This document shows positions 53,954-62,283 of a DNA stretch of 64,000 bases, piece by piece. A program made the position numbers and the translations under genes. Position 1 is the stretch's first letter, and each line of letters starts with the position of its first letter. Source of the stretch: an uncultured Mesonia sp. (GTDB taxonomy: Bacteria > Bacteroidota > Bacteroidia > Flavobacteriales > Flavobacteriaceae). The stretch spans positions 29,435 to 93,434 of the forward strand of contig CANMOY010000010.1 of the NCBI GenBank assembly GCA_947499595.1. Reading direction: 5' to 3'. The notes beneath the pieces are model-generated. The model did not search any database and was not told the DNA's origin. It saw nothing but the letters and a program-made list of their open reading frames with translations.

Positions 53954-53955
53954 AA

Positions 53956-55155
53956 TTATTTTCTTTTAATTTGCGGAATCTTATTCTTAGGATTAAATTC
54001 TACTATTTTTTTACGCATTAATTTATTTGAATTAAAATGTCGTGAAATGTCCATAGTTTTCTTTGTGAAATCACTACTGCCGTTTTCATCTTCATAAAAG
54101 TAGATATTAATTGATTTACAATTTTCGTGTTCAAAGATTTCATTGAGCATAATTCTGTCTGATAAACCGCAAGAATGTCCGTAAATACAGGCTTGGAAAG
54201 GTCCCGAATCCAAAAATCGAAGTAAATTTCTGTAATTACTATTAGAAAAGTATTTAAAAGATTTTATAAATTCAAAAAAGCGATTGTCATTAAGTACTTC
54301 TAACTTCTTATAGCTTTCATCCATTTCGTCTCCAAAACCGAATATTATTGGGTTCCCTTCGTGGAAACTTCCGTGAATATGATTTATGGTGTAATTCTGC
54401 AACTCCAAGCCGCTGCCATTTAATATTAATTTTAGAGATTCAGTATAATTAAAATTTAAAAAATATAGATGTCCATTTTGATTATCTACTTGAAAATCTT
54501 TACTGTAGAATATATCTTCATTTTTTATAGGTGCGGCAAATTGCTCAAAAAAGTTTGAAGCAATTTCGGACGGTATATCTATCTCAATTTCTTGTAAATA
54601 TTCATTCAACTCAATTATTAAAGAAGTTAAATCTTTGTTGTAATTTTCAATTTCGTCAATATTTTGCCTCTTGTTCGTGTTCACTAGATCTTTTATTAAT
54701 TCGAAATATACTGCCTCAATATCCACCCAACCTAAATTTGTTTGATTATAAATATGCTCAAAAAGACCATTTTTACGTCTAGCATTGATCTCAATTAATA
54801 TATTATCCTTATTGATAAATTCAAAGAGTTCATCTATTGTATTAAAGTTTTTAAATATTTCTATTAATTTTTGTTTATCATAATTTTTTCTAATTAAAAC
54901 ATCAAACAAATCATTTCTTGAATAGCCGTATACCCTATCTACTAAATTTCTTCTGTAAAAATCATTGTATGTCGAATATCCTTCTGGAGCATTTTGTTCA
55001 CCATAACTTTCTACAGATTTCAACAGATATTTCTTAAGAAGCCAAAACATAAAATCGTTGTAGGATGTTTTTAAGCCAAGAGCTAAATCTAAACCATTAC
55101 CCACTAAAAAGAGTTTATTAACTACTATTTTTTCGTTATTTTCTTCTGAATTCAT
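53956..55155 (-). CDS. AbiH-family abortive-infection protein
   Basis: A 399-aa protein with the AbiH hallmark at its start: VGNGLDLALGLKTSYNDF (residues 18-35), typical of the family first found on a lactococcal phage-resistance plasmid. Later segments include NHIHGSFHEGNPIIFGFGDEMD and YGHSCGLSDRIMLNEIF with His and Asp that may be catalytic. The ATG at 55155 is preferred; an upstream extension to 55209 has no similarity. Mechanism unknown. Middle gene of the defence block. Confidence 0.82.
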   Translation of the reverse strand: MNSEENNEKIVVNKLFLVGNGLDLALGLKTSYNDFMFWLLKKYLLKSVESYGEQNAPEGYSTYNDFYRRNLVDRVYGYSRNDLFDVLIRKNYDKQKLIEIFKNFNTIDELFEFINKDNILIEINARRKNGLFEHIYNQTNLGWVDIEAVYFELIKDLVNTNKRQNIDEIENYNKDLTSLIIELNEYLQEIEIDIPSEIASNFFEQFAAPIKNEDIFYSKDFQVDNQNGHLYFLNFNYTESLKLILNGSGLELQNYTINHIHGSFHEGNPIIFGFGDEMDESYKKLEVLNDNRFFEFIKSFKYFSNSNYRNLLRFLDSGPFQACIYGHSCGLSDRIMLNEIFEHENCKSINIYFYEDENGSSDFTKKTMDISRHFNSNKLMRKKIVEFNPKNKIPQIKRK

Positions 55156-55221
55156 AATTGCCTTGATAGTTATGGTCTTTTTTATAATTGAAAAAATGAT
55201 AATTGCCACCTAATTTTAAGT

Positions 55222-55578
55222 CTATAGCATAAGATGAGATATATTTATAAGGTGTTTTACTTTTAAATTTATATTTATTTTTTTTAGATAATCCTCAACT
55301 GTTTCGGGATATTTTTGAATTTTATTGTCAATAGTTTCAATTGTTTTATCACTATAATAATCAGATTCATAAAATTCTATAAAAGTTTTATTTTCCATTA
55401 AAAAATAGACGAAATTTTCTTCTAAAACATCATCATCAGTTATATTTTCTATTTGTTCTACATCAAGCTTCTTAAATCTAAAAAGTATATTTATACCAAA
55501 ATCTTTACAAATATTTTTCAGAGTAGACCTTCTAATTTTTAATAGATTTCTTGTTACGTGCTTAAAAGTATTTTCCAT
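55222..55578 (-). CDS. Unknown 118-aa protein of the island
   Basis: A small, Lys/Ile/Asn-rich protein with no recognisable domain, signal peptide or membrane segment. An N-terminal basic helix (HVTRNLLKIRRSTLKNICKDFG) precedes an acidic middle (ITDDDVLEENFVYF). It lies between the type IIG enzyme (85 bp) and AbiH (66 bp from the preferred start), so it is probably part of the defence unit. Candidate inhibitor, sensor or partner; function unknown. Confidence 0.6.
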   Translation of the reverse strand: MENTFKHVTRNLLKIRRSTLKNICKDFGINILFRFKKLDVEQIENITDDDVLEENFVYFLMENKTFIEFYESDYYSDKTIETIDNKIQKYPETVEDYLKKININLKVKHLINISHLML

Positions 55579-55663
55579 AAATGATGTTTGTTTATCAAAA
55601 TCGAATATATTTCATAAGTTTTTTTGAGGTGTTCGCAAAAACCATAGACTTTTATAGTAAAGA

Positions 55664-58600
55664 TTAAGATTCTTCAACAATCTTAATTTCCTCCTCCGTC
55701 AAGCCATACAATTCATAAACCATTTGGTCTATTTGATTGTCTATACGGTTAATTTCGGTTTGTAGCTCAACGGCTTTTTTCTTGTTGTCTTCAAAAAGCT
55801 CCATCCACTCAAACTCATCTTTTTTAGTGAGTTTTGGTAACTCGGTTTCCTCGTTTTTACGTCTTGCGCGGTTTTCTTTGTTTATGGCTTTATTAAGTTC
55901 TTTAATAAAATCGCCAAAGTCTAACTCGTGCCAGTTTTGGAGTTTTTTAGAGAGTTTTTCTATCGGATATTGCGATAATAGGTAGTTTTGGAATTTTACT
56001 GTTTTGCTTGAAAAGCCTTTATTTAGGTCTAAAATTTCATTGACCAAGTTGATTATTTCTTGGGCATTTGATGAAATTTTCGGTAATGGAAAAGGTTTTA
56101 AATAGTTTGTTTTAAACCTAAAGTAACCTCCTCTAAGTTCTGTTCCGGTATTTTTTAAAAAAAACCACATTACTTTAGAATTCATTATTCCTAAATAATA
56201 CTTTTCGTCAACCTCAAATTCATCCTTCTTAACAAAGGAATAAATAGTAGTGGGATGATAAAATTCTCCGTGATGATCATACGTCATATTACAACCCAAA
56301 GATATTTCCTGCGTCATAATTTTAGGGTTTTGAAAATAAGGTAAATTTTTAGGATAAATATATAAGAACCAACCTTCTTCAATATCCATTCGACCACGTT
56401 CTCTTCCCCTAATTTCTTTTTCAAAATGCTTTAAATATGAATATGTTTTGGGTAGATTATTTTTTATGTAATCTTCTGAAAAAGGAGTAGCAGTGTTCCC
56501 GTTAAGTTTATATGGGAAAATAACGTAATAATTTATTTTCGGAATAGTGTTTCTCGAAAGCTGATTTCCCTTTACAAATGGTTTAACTATTTCTTTTTCA
56601 ATTTCAAAATGATAATCATATTTTTCATTATAGCCTTTTATGAAATTACCGCAGTCTTCGCCCTGAAAGACATAAACTGCGTCCAAGCTTGTAGCAATAC
56701 CCTGAAAAATTTTATCAAAAACACTATCAATAGTTTGGGGTTGCTTTTCTAACTTTTCAATAATTGCTACAACTTCTTCACTTTGTAAATCCCAGTTTTC
56801 GGTAGTTAGTTTTTCGTAGTTCATACTTTCCCAAACAAATGGTTCAAATAATTGTTCGGGTTTTAGTTTTTTAAAGCGTAACTTTTCTTTTCGGGTTTTT
56901 GTCAAATCTATAATACATGTATAAGTGGCTGCTTCCGTAAATACAATTTCAGAGCCAAAATGTACTAGAATATTTACGGCAGTTTTTTCCTTGAAGAATT
57001 TCCGAATTCCTAAGCCAAAATCTGCTATCAAAAATTTATGTGGTAAGATAAACGAAACAATACCGCTTTGATTAATTAATCTATAAGAACGCTCCATAAA
57101 CAAAGCATAAATATCGTAATTTCCAGTTGCCGAAGTGAAATTTTGCTCATAATATTCTACCATTTTAGGATAATGTTCCACTAAGCCTTGTTTACGCAAA
57201 TACGGCGGATTCCCAATCACTACATCAAAGCCACCTTTGGCAAAAACAGTAGGGAATTCTAGTTCCCATTTAAAAGCTTTATCACCGGCAACACTTTTAT
57301 CTTCTATTAAAGAATTTCCGCATTTAATGTTGCTACTTAAATCGTTTAATTTTCTACGCGGTTGTGCGGTTCGTAACCACAAAGATAGTTTGGCAATTTC
57401 TACGCTTTCTTCGTTAATATCTACACCATAAATATTGTTTTCTAGAATGGTATTTTCTATATCGCTAAACACAATGGCACCGCCTAGAACTTTAGCTTTA
57501 AGCTCATCTATATAGGCGTGTTCTGCAATTAGAAACTCTAAAGCTTGATTTAAAAACGCACCAGAGCCACAAGCTGGATCACAAATAGTAAGCTGCAATA
57601 ACCAATCGCGGTAAGCGTCTAAAGTAGTTAGGAGTTTCTTTTTGGTTGCAGTTTTGGTACCTTTCTTAACTTCAAAATAATTTTCTTCGTGAAAGTCTAG
57701 TTCGGCTTTCTTTTCTTGGCAAAGTTTACTTACGGTATTTTCTACAATATATTTGGTAATGTACTTGGGCGTGTAAAAAACACCATCTTTTTTACGTTTA
57801 CTCTTTTGCTTATCAAAATTATCGCCTTCAATTTCTGCATTAACACTTTCAATTTCGTTAAGCGAATTTTCAAAAATATGCCCTAAAATATTTACGTCTA
57901 CTTGGCTTTCAAAATCATAACTAGATAATTTTGCGGTATGTTGGTAAAGCAGTTCATCACTAATTTCCAGTAGATCTAATACGGCATCCGGCTTAAAAAG
58001 TCCGCCATTGTAAGCAAATATTTCTGCTTTTTTATCGGTTCCTTTTCTTCCGGTGTCTAGATAACTAAAATAGAGTTTAAACCGCTCATAGAGTGGTTGG
58101 CTTACATCAAGGTCTTTGAGCTTGTGCCAATCTTCAATAATTTGTAAAATAGCATTAGGCGGTAAAAGTCCGCGATCTTCCGCAAAGAAAATAAACAAAA
58201 AGCGATCTATAAGTTTCTGCGATTTTTTAAACAAAGTGAGCTTTACGTTTTTCTCTAAACGATCAATTTCCGCTTCAAGCGTAGCTGTTTCTTCAATTTC
58301 TTTAAACAATTCATTTTTACGAATTGCTTTTAGCTTTTTAGCATTATTGCGCACCAAATCACGGTAAAGCTCTCGTTTGAAAACAGAATAGTCTTTATAG
58401 AAGCCTTTGGTAATCTGGTTTTCTTCTACCAAAGAAGCTTCCTTTATTTCTAATGGAATGTTTTGGAGTAAATTATCTTTAGACAGACAGAGATAGAGCA
58501 GCGTAAATTGTTCTTCGGTTAAACCGAAAAGATTAAACTCTAGATATTCGGTTGCATCATTAATATAAAACCGCAATTTTTCGAAGTTAGAGGTAATAAC

Positions 58601-58990
58601 ATATTTGCAGCCTTTTTGATTGGCTTTATAATCAAAAGCTTGTTTGCGTATGCTTTCTAAATCTTTAGTGTTGGTACCTTTAAGTTCTATAACGCCTATG
58701 GCTATATCATCTTTTAAAATGGCTCCATCTGCTTTACGTGAATTGGTTTGATTTTTATATTCTGCTACTAAATTAAAATCTACGTTTGGTTTCATCGTAT
58801 AGCCTAAAACCTTTACAAAAAGCTCTGTTAGAAAAATACCTTGATACTCTTCTTCTTTAGAACTTTTGATATTTTCTTGAATAGACAGATTTAAAAAGTA
58901 GTTGCTGAACTTCTTATATGCTTTTTTAATTTGATCTTGATCTTGAGTTTTAAGGTATTTTTTTAAAACAGAAGTTTGAAATAACGCCAT
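55664..58990 (-). CDS. Type IIG restriction-modification enzyme (single chain)
   Basis: An 1,108-aa fusion. The N-terminal nuclease has a PD-(D/E)xK pattern: Asp88 in KADGAI and E102-x-K104 in VIELKG. A helical spacer follows, then an N6-adenine methyltransferase with motif I DPACGSGAF at 471-479 and motif IV NPPY at 594-597. The remainder includes a TaqI-like specificity domain. One chain should cut and methylate, so no separate methylase is needed. It is the first gene of the defence cargo. Confidence 0.92.
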   Translation of the reverse strand: MALFQTSVLKKYLKTQDQDQIKKAYKKFSNYFLNLSIQENIKSSKEEEYQGIFLTELFVKVLGYTMKPNVDFNLVAEYKNQTNSRKADGAILKDDIAIGVIELKGTNTKDLESIRKQAFDYKANQKGCKYVITSNFEKLRFYINDATEYLEFNLFGLTEEQFTLLYLCLSKDNLLQNIPLEIKEASLVEENQITKGFYKDYSVFKRELYRDLVRNNAKKLKAIRKNELFKEIEETATLEAEIDRLEKNVKLTLFKKSQKLIDRFLFIFFAEDRGLLPPNAILQIIEDWHKLKDLDVSQPLYERFKLYFSYLDTGRKGTDKKAEIFAYNGGLFKPDAVLDLLEISDELLYQHTAKLSSYDFESQVDVNILGHIFENSLNEIESVNAEIEGDNFDKQKSKRKKDGVFYTPKYITKYIVENTVSKLCQEKKAELDFHEENYFEVKKGTKTATKKKLLTTLDAYRDWLLQLTICDPACGSGAFLNQALEFLIAEHAYIDELKAKVLGGAIVFSDIENTILENNIYGVDINEESVEIAKLSLWLRTAQPRRKLNDLSSNIKCGNSLIEDKSVAGDKAFKWELEFPTVFAKGGFDVVIGNPPYLRKQGLVEHYPKMVEYYEQNFTSATGNYDIYALFMERSYRLINQSGIVSFILPHKFLIADFGLGIRKFFKEKTAVNILVHFGSEIVFTEAATYTCIIDLTKTRKEKLRFKKLKPEQLFEPFVWESMNYEKLTTENWDLQSEEVVAIIEKLEKQPQTIDSVFDKIFQGIATSLDAVYVFQGEDCGNFIKGYNEKYDYHFEIEKEIVKPFVKGNQLSRNTIPKINYYVIFPYKLNGNTATPFSEDYIKNNLPKTYSYLKHFEKEIRGRERGRMDIEEGWFLYIYPKNLPYFQNPKIMTQEISLGCNMTYDHHGEFYHPTTIYSFVKKDEFEVDEKYYLGIMNSKVMWFFLKNTGTELRGGYFRFKTNYLKPFPLPKISSNAQEIINLVNEILDLNKGFSSKTVKFQNYLLSQYPIEKLSKKLQNWHELDFGDFIKELNKAINKENRARRKNEETELPKLTKKDEFEWMELFEDNKKKAVELQTEINRIDNQIDQMVYELYGLTEEEIKIVEES

Positions 58991-59078
58991 TGAATTAGAT
59001 TGGAAATATTATTTGTTATAAAGTTAAAATTTTAAATGAAATTAAAGCTCGTGTAAGAGATTATCATTTAATATTTTT

Positions 59079-59251
59079 TTGTTGAATTGTTGACTTGAAG
59101 TAAGAAATGTCTGTTATTATTGAACTTAGCGAAGGTTTTAAAAGCAACAAGAAGTCAACAAAACCATAATGTTGACTTCTTGTTGCGTAAGAAAGAAGCT
59201 AGAACCCCTTGTAAAATTAAGTATTCGAAAGGTTTGTCAACAATTCAACAA
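59079..59251. repeat. Nested inverted repeats after the primase-helicase gene, candidate origin
   Basis: Outer repeat TTGTTGAATTGTTGAC (59079-59094) is inverted perfectly at 59236-59251. Inside it, GCAACAAGAAGTCAACA (59144-59160) is inverted perfectly at 59170-59186 with a 9-bp loop. All four arms share GTTGAC/GTCAAC. The right arm ends 2 bp before the helicase stop codon. The position and repeat design suit a replication origin. A terminator role for the inner hairpin is possible, although no long T run follows. Confidence 0.6.
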
Positions 59252-59253
59252 TT

Positions 59254-60450
59254 TTATAACCTTTCTAAAAGTTCTTTGTGAAAGGTATAAACCCTTCCTT
59301 TTCGTGGCTCTCTAATTACCTCCCATTCTTTGCGATACTCATTAAAGATTTTCCTGTAATAACTATAAGAGGTGGAATTGCTTGAAACGGTTAAACCCCA
59401 CTTATTTTCAATAACCTGTTTTATTTGCGTGAAGGTCTTTGTTACAAATCTTTCTTTTAATAAGTCTTGAATATCAGTTAATGTAAATTTAATTTCTTCT
59501 ACTTCTACATCTTCCAATTTATGTAGTAAAATTGCGGCAAATTCTTTTTCGAGAGACATATTAGAACCTTTGACTACACGATCTAACGCTTCGGTATGAA
59601 TATCTTCTTTAGAGAACCACATTCTACCTTTAGGCTTAGTTCTAATTTTACGGTTTTGTATGTAGTATTTTATTGCTGGTAATTCAGCTTTTAATTTTTC
59701 TTCGAAGTCTGCAATCTTAAATGTAGGTTTCTCTAATTCTACAACCCAGTACCGTATTTCTTCAGGATCGATTAAAACAAAATCGCTATTGTGGTTTGAA
59801 GTGATAATAAATTTACCAAAAAAAGGAATCTCGTATCTATCTTTACCCTTACCTTCTTTGTTACTATGGCGAGCGGTAGATAAGTTTTTAATAATCTCAC
59901 TATCTGATGGTTTAGCGAATTTTGCTTCATCTATCGCGATAATAAGTCTATCTGCCCAATCACTATTAAAGTTACTTCTTAAATCTTCGGTTCTTAAAAT
60001 TTTCATATTCTGCTGAAAGATACTTTTAATCCAATTTAAAAAGGTGGTTTTACCGGTTTCACGTTCCTTACTTACAAGACATAATATAGGTAAAATGTGT
60101 AGGGGTTTACACCATAATAGACTCAAATAATCTAGGAATAAGGGGTACTGATCTTTAAAAATTTGCTTTAAAAAGCTTTCTGTAGTTTCAAAATTACCTT
60201 GTTTTACATCTCCTTCAATTTTGTGATAATTATTATAATGGGTGCCAATTTCTAACTGGTAATTTACGTGTGATGGTTTCGTTACAAACCCATCATATTT
60301 CGGTATGTCTTTTAAGAATTCTTTACCGTGATCTTCTAAAATAGTTTTTCTTTGCCATTTGGTTAAAACTTGTGTTGTAGTGCCATCTAAATTTGGTCTG
60401 TCAACGATTTTATAGTAATTAGTCTGTATTCTTAAATATCTATTTTTCAT
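59254..60450 (-). CDS. DUF5906/SF3-like primase-helicase
   Basis: A 398-aa superfamily 3-like helicase. The P loop SKERETGKT is at 127-135, Walker B IAIDE at 171-175, and the sensor strand KFIITSNHN at 213-221. The N-terminus resembles DUF5906/VirE-type replication proteins of phages and satellites, but a full primase domain is not evident. It should load at and unwind the island origin; repeat clusters lie on both sides of the gene. Replication role is inference from family and context. Confidence 0.82.
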   Translation of the reverse strand: MKNRYLRIQTNYYKIVDRPNLDGTTTQVLTKWQRKTILEDHGKEFLKDIPKYDGFVTKPSHVNYQLEIGTHYNNYHKIEGDVKQGNFETTESFLKQIFKDQYPLFLDYLSLLWCKPLHILPILCLVSKERETGKTTFLNWIKSIFQQNMKILRTEDLRSNFNSDWADRLIIAIDEAKFAKPSDSEIIKNLSTARHSNKEGKGKDRYEIPFFGKFIITSNHNSDFVLIDPEEIRYWVVELEKPTFKIADFEEKLKAELPAIKYYIQNRKIRTKPKGRMWFSKEDIHTEALDRVVKGSNMSLEKEFAAILLHKLEDVEVEEIKFTLTDIQDLLKERFVTKTFTQIKQVIENKWGLTVSSNSTSYSYYRKIFNEYRKEWEVIREPRKGRVYTFHKELLERL

Positions 60451-60484
60451 TGTTATAAGTTGTTTTTAAGTTAAATTGATTAGT

Positions 60485-60532
60485 AAACCGTTATTTAACC
60501 GTTGCGGTTATCTTTAGCGGTTTTTTACGGTT
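60485..60532. repeat. AACCG/CGGTT repeat cluster upstream of the primase-helicase
   Basis: Five copies: AACCG at 60486 and 60497, CGGTT at 60505, 60518 and 60528. The central pair forms the palindrome AACCG-TTG-CGGTT (60497-60509). They lie between the 116-aa gene and the helicase, partly in the end of the former, suggesting iterons or an operator. Confidence 0.6.
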
Positions 60533-60864
60533 TCTTTAGTTGAATAATGTTGATATAAAGGTATATTTACCCTTGAAACCCTAGATAAATCAGGTGTTGG
60601 TCGTAGAAGTACATTAATATGTATAAGATGAACCGTACTGTCTTTTTTGTAAATGTCATTTACCAAGTGTTCGAAGTTAATGGAACTTATAGATGGTTTT
60701 TTATTAAGAAGTAATTTAAGTTCATTGATAATTTCAAGTTGCATATTTAATAGGACAACTTCTTGCGTAGAAAGCTTTTCAAAGCATAGTCTTCGATTAA
60801 TTAATACTTCTAATTCATTTACCTTCTGTTGAAATAGAGGATAGGCGGTTTGATACGGTTTCAT
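60514..60864 (-). CDS. Unknown 116-aa protein of the island
   Basis: A helical protein with no recognised domain. Its start overlaps the stop of the HTH gene by 4 bp (ATGA), so translation is coupled. A coiled-coil-like middle (LSTQEVVLLNMQLEIINELKLLL) suggests dimerisation. The usual place of a replication accessory gene in such islands; function unknown. Confidence 0.6.
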   Translation of the reverse strand: MKPYQTAYPLFQQKVNELEVLINRRLCFEKLSTQEVVLLNMQLEIINELKLLLNKKPSISSINFEHLVNDIYKKDSTVHLIHINVLLRPTPDLSRVSRVNIPLYQHYSTKETVKNR

Positions 60865-61157
60865 CTTTTTACGTTTAAAGGTTGAAAAAGATTTTCTATA
60901 TCGGCTCTCTTGTAGTAGCGTTTACCGCCCACACCATAAACCGTAAGCTTTCCTTCATTTTCTAATTTCCAGAGTGTACTGTTTGATGCCAGCACACCTC
61001 GAATTTCTGTTTTCGGGATGTAATCGTTTAAGGGATTTGAGGACTTGTCACCAGTATTTTGAGTTTGTAATGCTCTGATGATATTCGCAGAAACTTTTTC
61101 TATTATTGAGCTTATTAACTTGTCCGGCTCAATCGGACTTAGTACAAAATTGTTCAT
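60861..61157 (-). CDS. Helix-turn-helix (AlpA/excisionase-like) protein
   Basis: A 98-aa DNA-binding protein. Residues about 48-92 are a MerR/AlpA-like winged helix: YIPKTEIRGVLASNSTLWKLENEG followed by YYKRADIENLF, with the wing GVGGKRYYKR. Such proteins act as excisionases or as activators of island genes. A G/C-rich repeat cluster stands right upstream. Confidence 0.8.
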   Translation of the reverse strand: MNNFVLSPIEPDKLISSIIEKVSANIIRALQTQNTGDKSSNPLNDYIPKTEIRGVLASNSTLWKLENEGKLTVYGVGGKRYYKRADIENLFQPLNVKR

Positions 61158-61190
61158 AATTCTTATTTTTAAATTATGTCACAAAATTGT

Positions 61191-61236
61191 AGGGGCATTT
61201 TCGGGGGCAACGGCGGGCATCGCCCATTATTTGCCC
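61191..61236. repeat. G/C-rich repeat cluster upstream of the HTH gene
   Basis: GGGCA occurs at 61193, 61205 and 61215 (12 and 10 bp apart) and TTGCCC at 61231 forms an inverted repeat with GGGCAA at 61205. An inner GGGC/GCCC pair is at 61215 and 61222. The stretch is G/C-rich in an AT-rich island and lies in the promoter region of the HTH gene. Candidate operator. Confidence 0.6.
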
Positions 61237-61240
61237 TTAT

Positions 61241-62281
61241 TTAATAGTGTTTGTTTAAATATTCCAACAAGATTTTCGGTTGTTCGGATAATTCTAGTAA
61301 TATTTCTTTCCAATCTTCACCAATTAGACCAATAAGATCCCTTTCTGTATCTATTGTTACTCTATTAATATAATTAAGGCTTTTATATATTGAATTTCCG
61401 CTTTTTTTGCCATCGGCTCTTTTCTGTAGAATTACCTCTAGTTTAGTTTTTTCACCTAAAAAGTTTGGTTCCCCAAGAGCTTTTTTGTCTAAGTAATAGG
61501 ATAGCGCATAATCTCTAGCTTGATACTTCCTCTCTTTTTTCTGCTTTAGTTCTGTATGATTTGTTGTATTACGGTTTATAATTTTTATATCCCCGCTCTT
61601 AAGTTTAATAACCTGGTGTTTTAATTTTACCGGAAGTTCTTGCCAACGCTCATTAAAAATTTGGGAAAATATAGTATTGTTTTCCATAATATATGCCCAT
61701 ATAGCATATAAGTAACCTTCTTTTTTGCCTATATTTTCTTCTAATTTCAGAAAAAACGGATCTCTAGAAAAATATTTTGTAGACCAAGAATCTATTATAA
61801 ATTCAAAAACTTTTTCATTTACTCTATCGCGATCTATTTTGAATTTAATAAAAGGTTCTAGTTCTGATTCAAGAAATAGGTTTATGCCCTTATTGAAACC
61901 TTTACCGTATTCAAGAAAATAAGGTTTCAAATCTTCTAAATATTTAAACTGTTTAGCTTCTTCAAAATCACTTTTAACGATACTGTCTAACTTATTAATA
62001 AGCATATCTAGTCTTATATAGGAATCGCCAAAGAAGGGAATATAAGGACTGCCAAGTTCATTAATTAACATTAAATCGATTTCTCCTTTAGGGTTTAAAT
62101 CCAAAATTGGATATAGGTAGAATTGCTTTATTGTAAGGCATAACTTACTCTTATTAAAAAAGTGTTCTATATGGTCTGGTAAATCGGGGTTGCTTTCTGA
62201 TAAAACTAATTGAGATAGAGGGTTTTTAACGGGGTCAGCCATTATTTGATTTACGAGAGAATGATTAAGTTTAGTATTCAT
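61241..62281 (-). CDS. Unknown 346-aa protein of the island
   Basis: No family recognised. Mostly helical; the segment PDLPDHIEHFFNKSKLCL near the start and the middle IWAYIMENNTIFSQIFNERW may be conserved cores. A basic stretch follows (TELKQKKERKYQARDYALSYYL), suggestive of nucleic-acid binding. It starts 2 bp after the integrase stop, so the two are coupled. A role in island transfer, integration control or packaging can only be guessed. Confidence 0.65.
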   Translation of the reverse strand: MNTKLNHSLVNQIMADPVKNPLSQLVLSESNPDLPDHIEHFFNKSKLCLTIKQFYLYPILDLNPKGEIDLMLINELGSPYIPFFGDSYIRLDMLINKLDSIVKSDFEEAKQFKYLEDLKPYFLEYGKGFNKGINLFLESELEPFIKFKIDRDRVNEKVFEFIIDSWSTKYFSRDPFFLKLEENIGKKEGYLYAIWAYIMENNTIFSQIFNERWQELPVKLKHQVIKLKSGDIKIINRNTTNHTELKQKKERKYQARDYALSYYLDKKALGEPNFLGEKTKLEVILQKRADGKKSGNSIYKSLNYINRVTIDTERDLIGLIGEDWKEILLELSEQPKILLEYLNKHY

Positions 62282-62283
62282 AA

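Noticed and set aside
55664..58990. Type IIG enzyme as BREX PglX
   Set aside because: An N-terminal nuclease pattern is visible and no BrxC, BrxB or PglZ partner is in the island; the PglZ-domain protein at 20-21.6 kb is PorX.
61078..61335. Rightward 85-aa frame across the gap before the HTH gene
   Set aside because: Overlaps two leftward genes and the repeat cluster, and has no family similarity.
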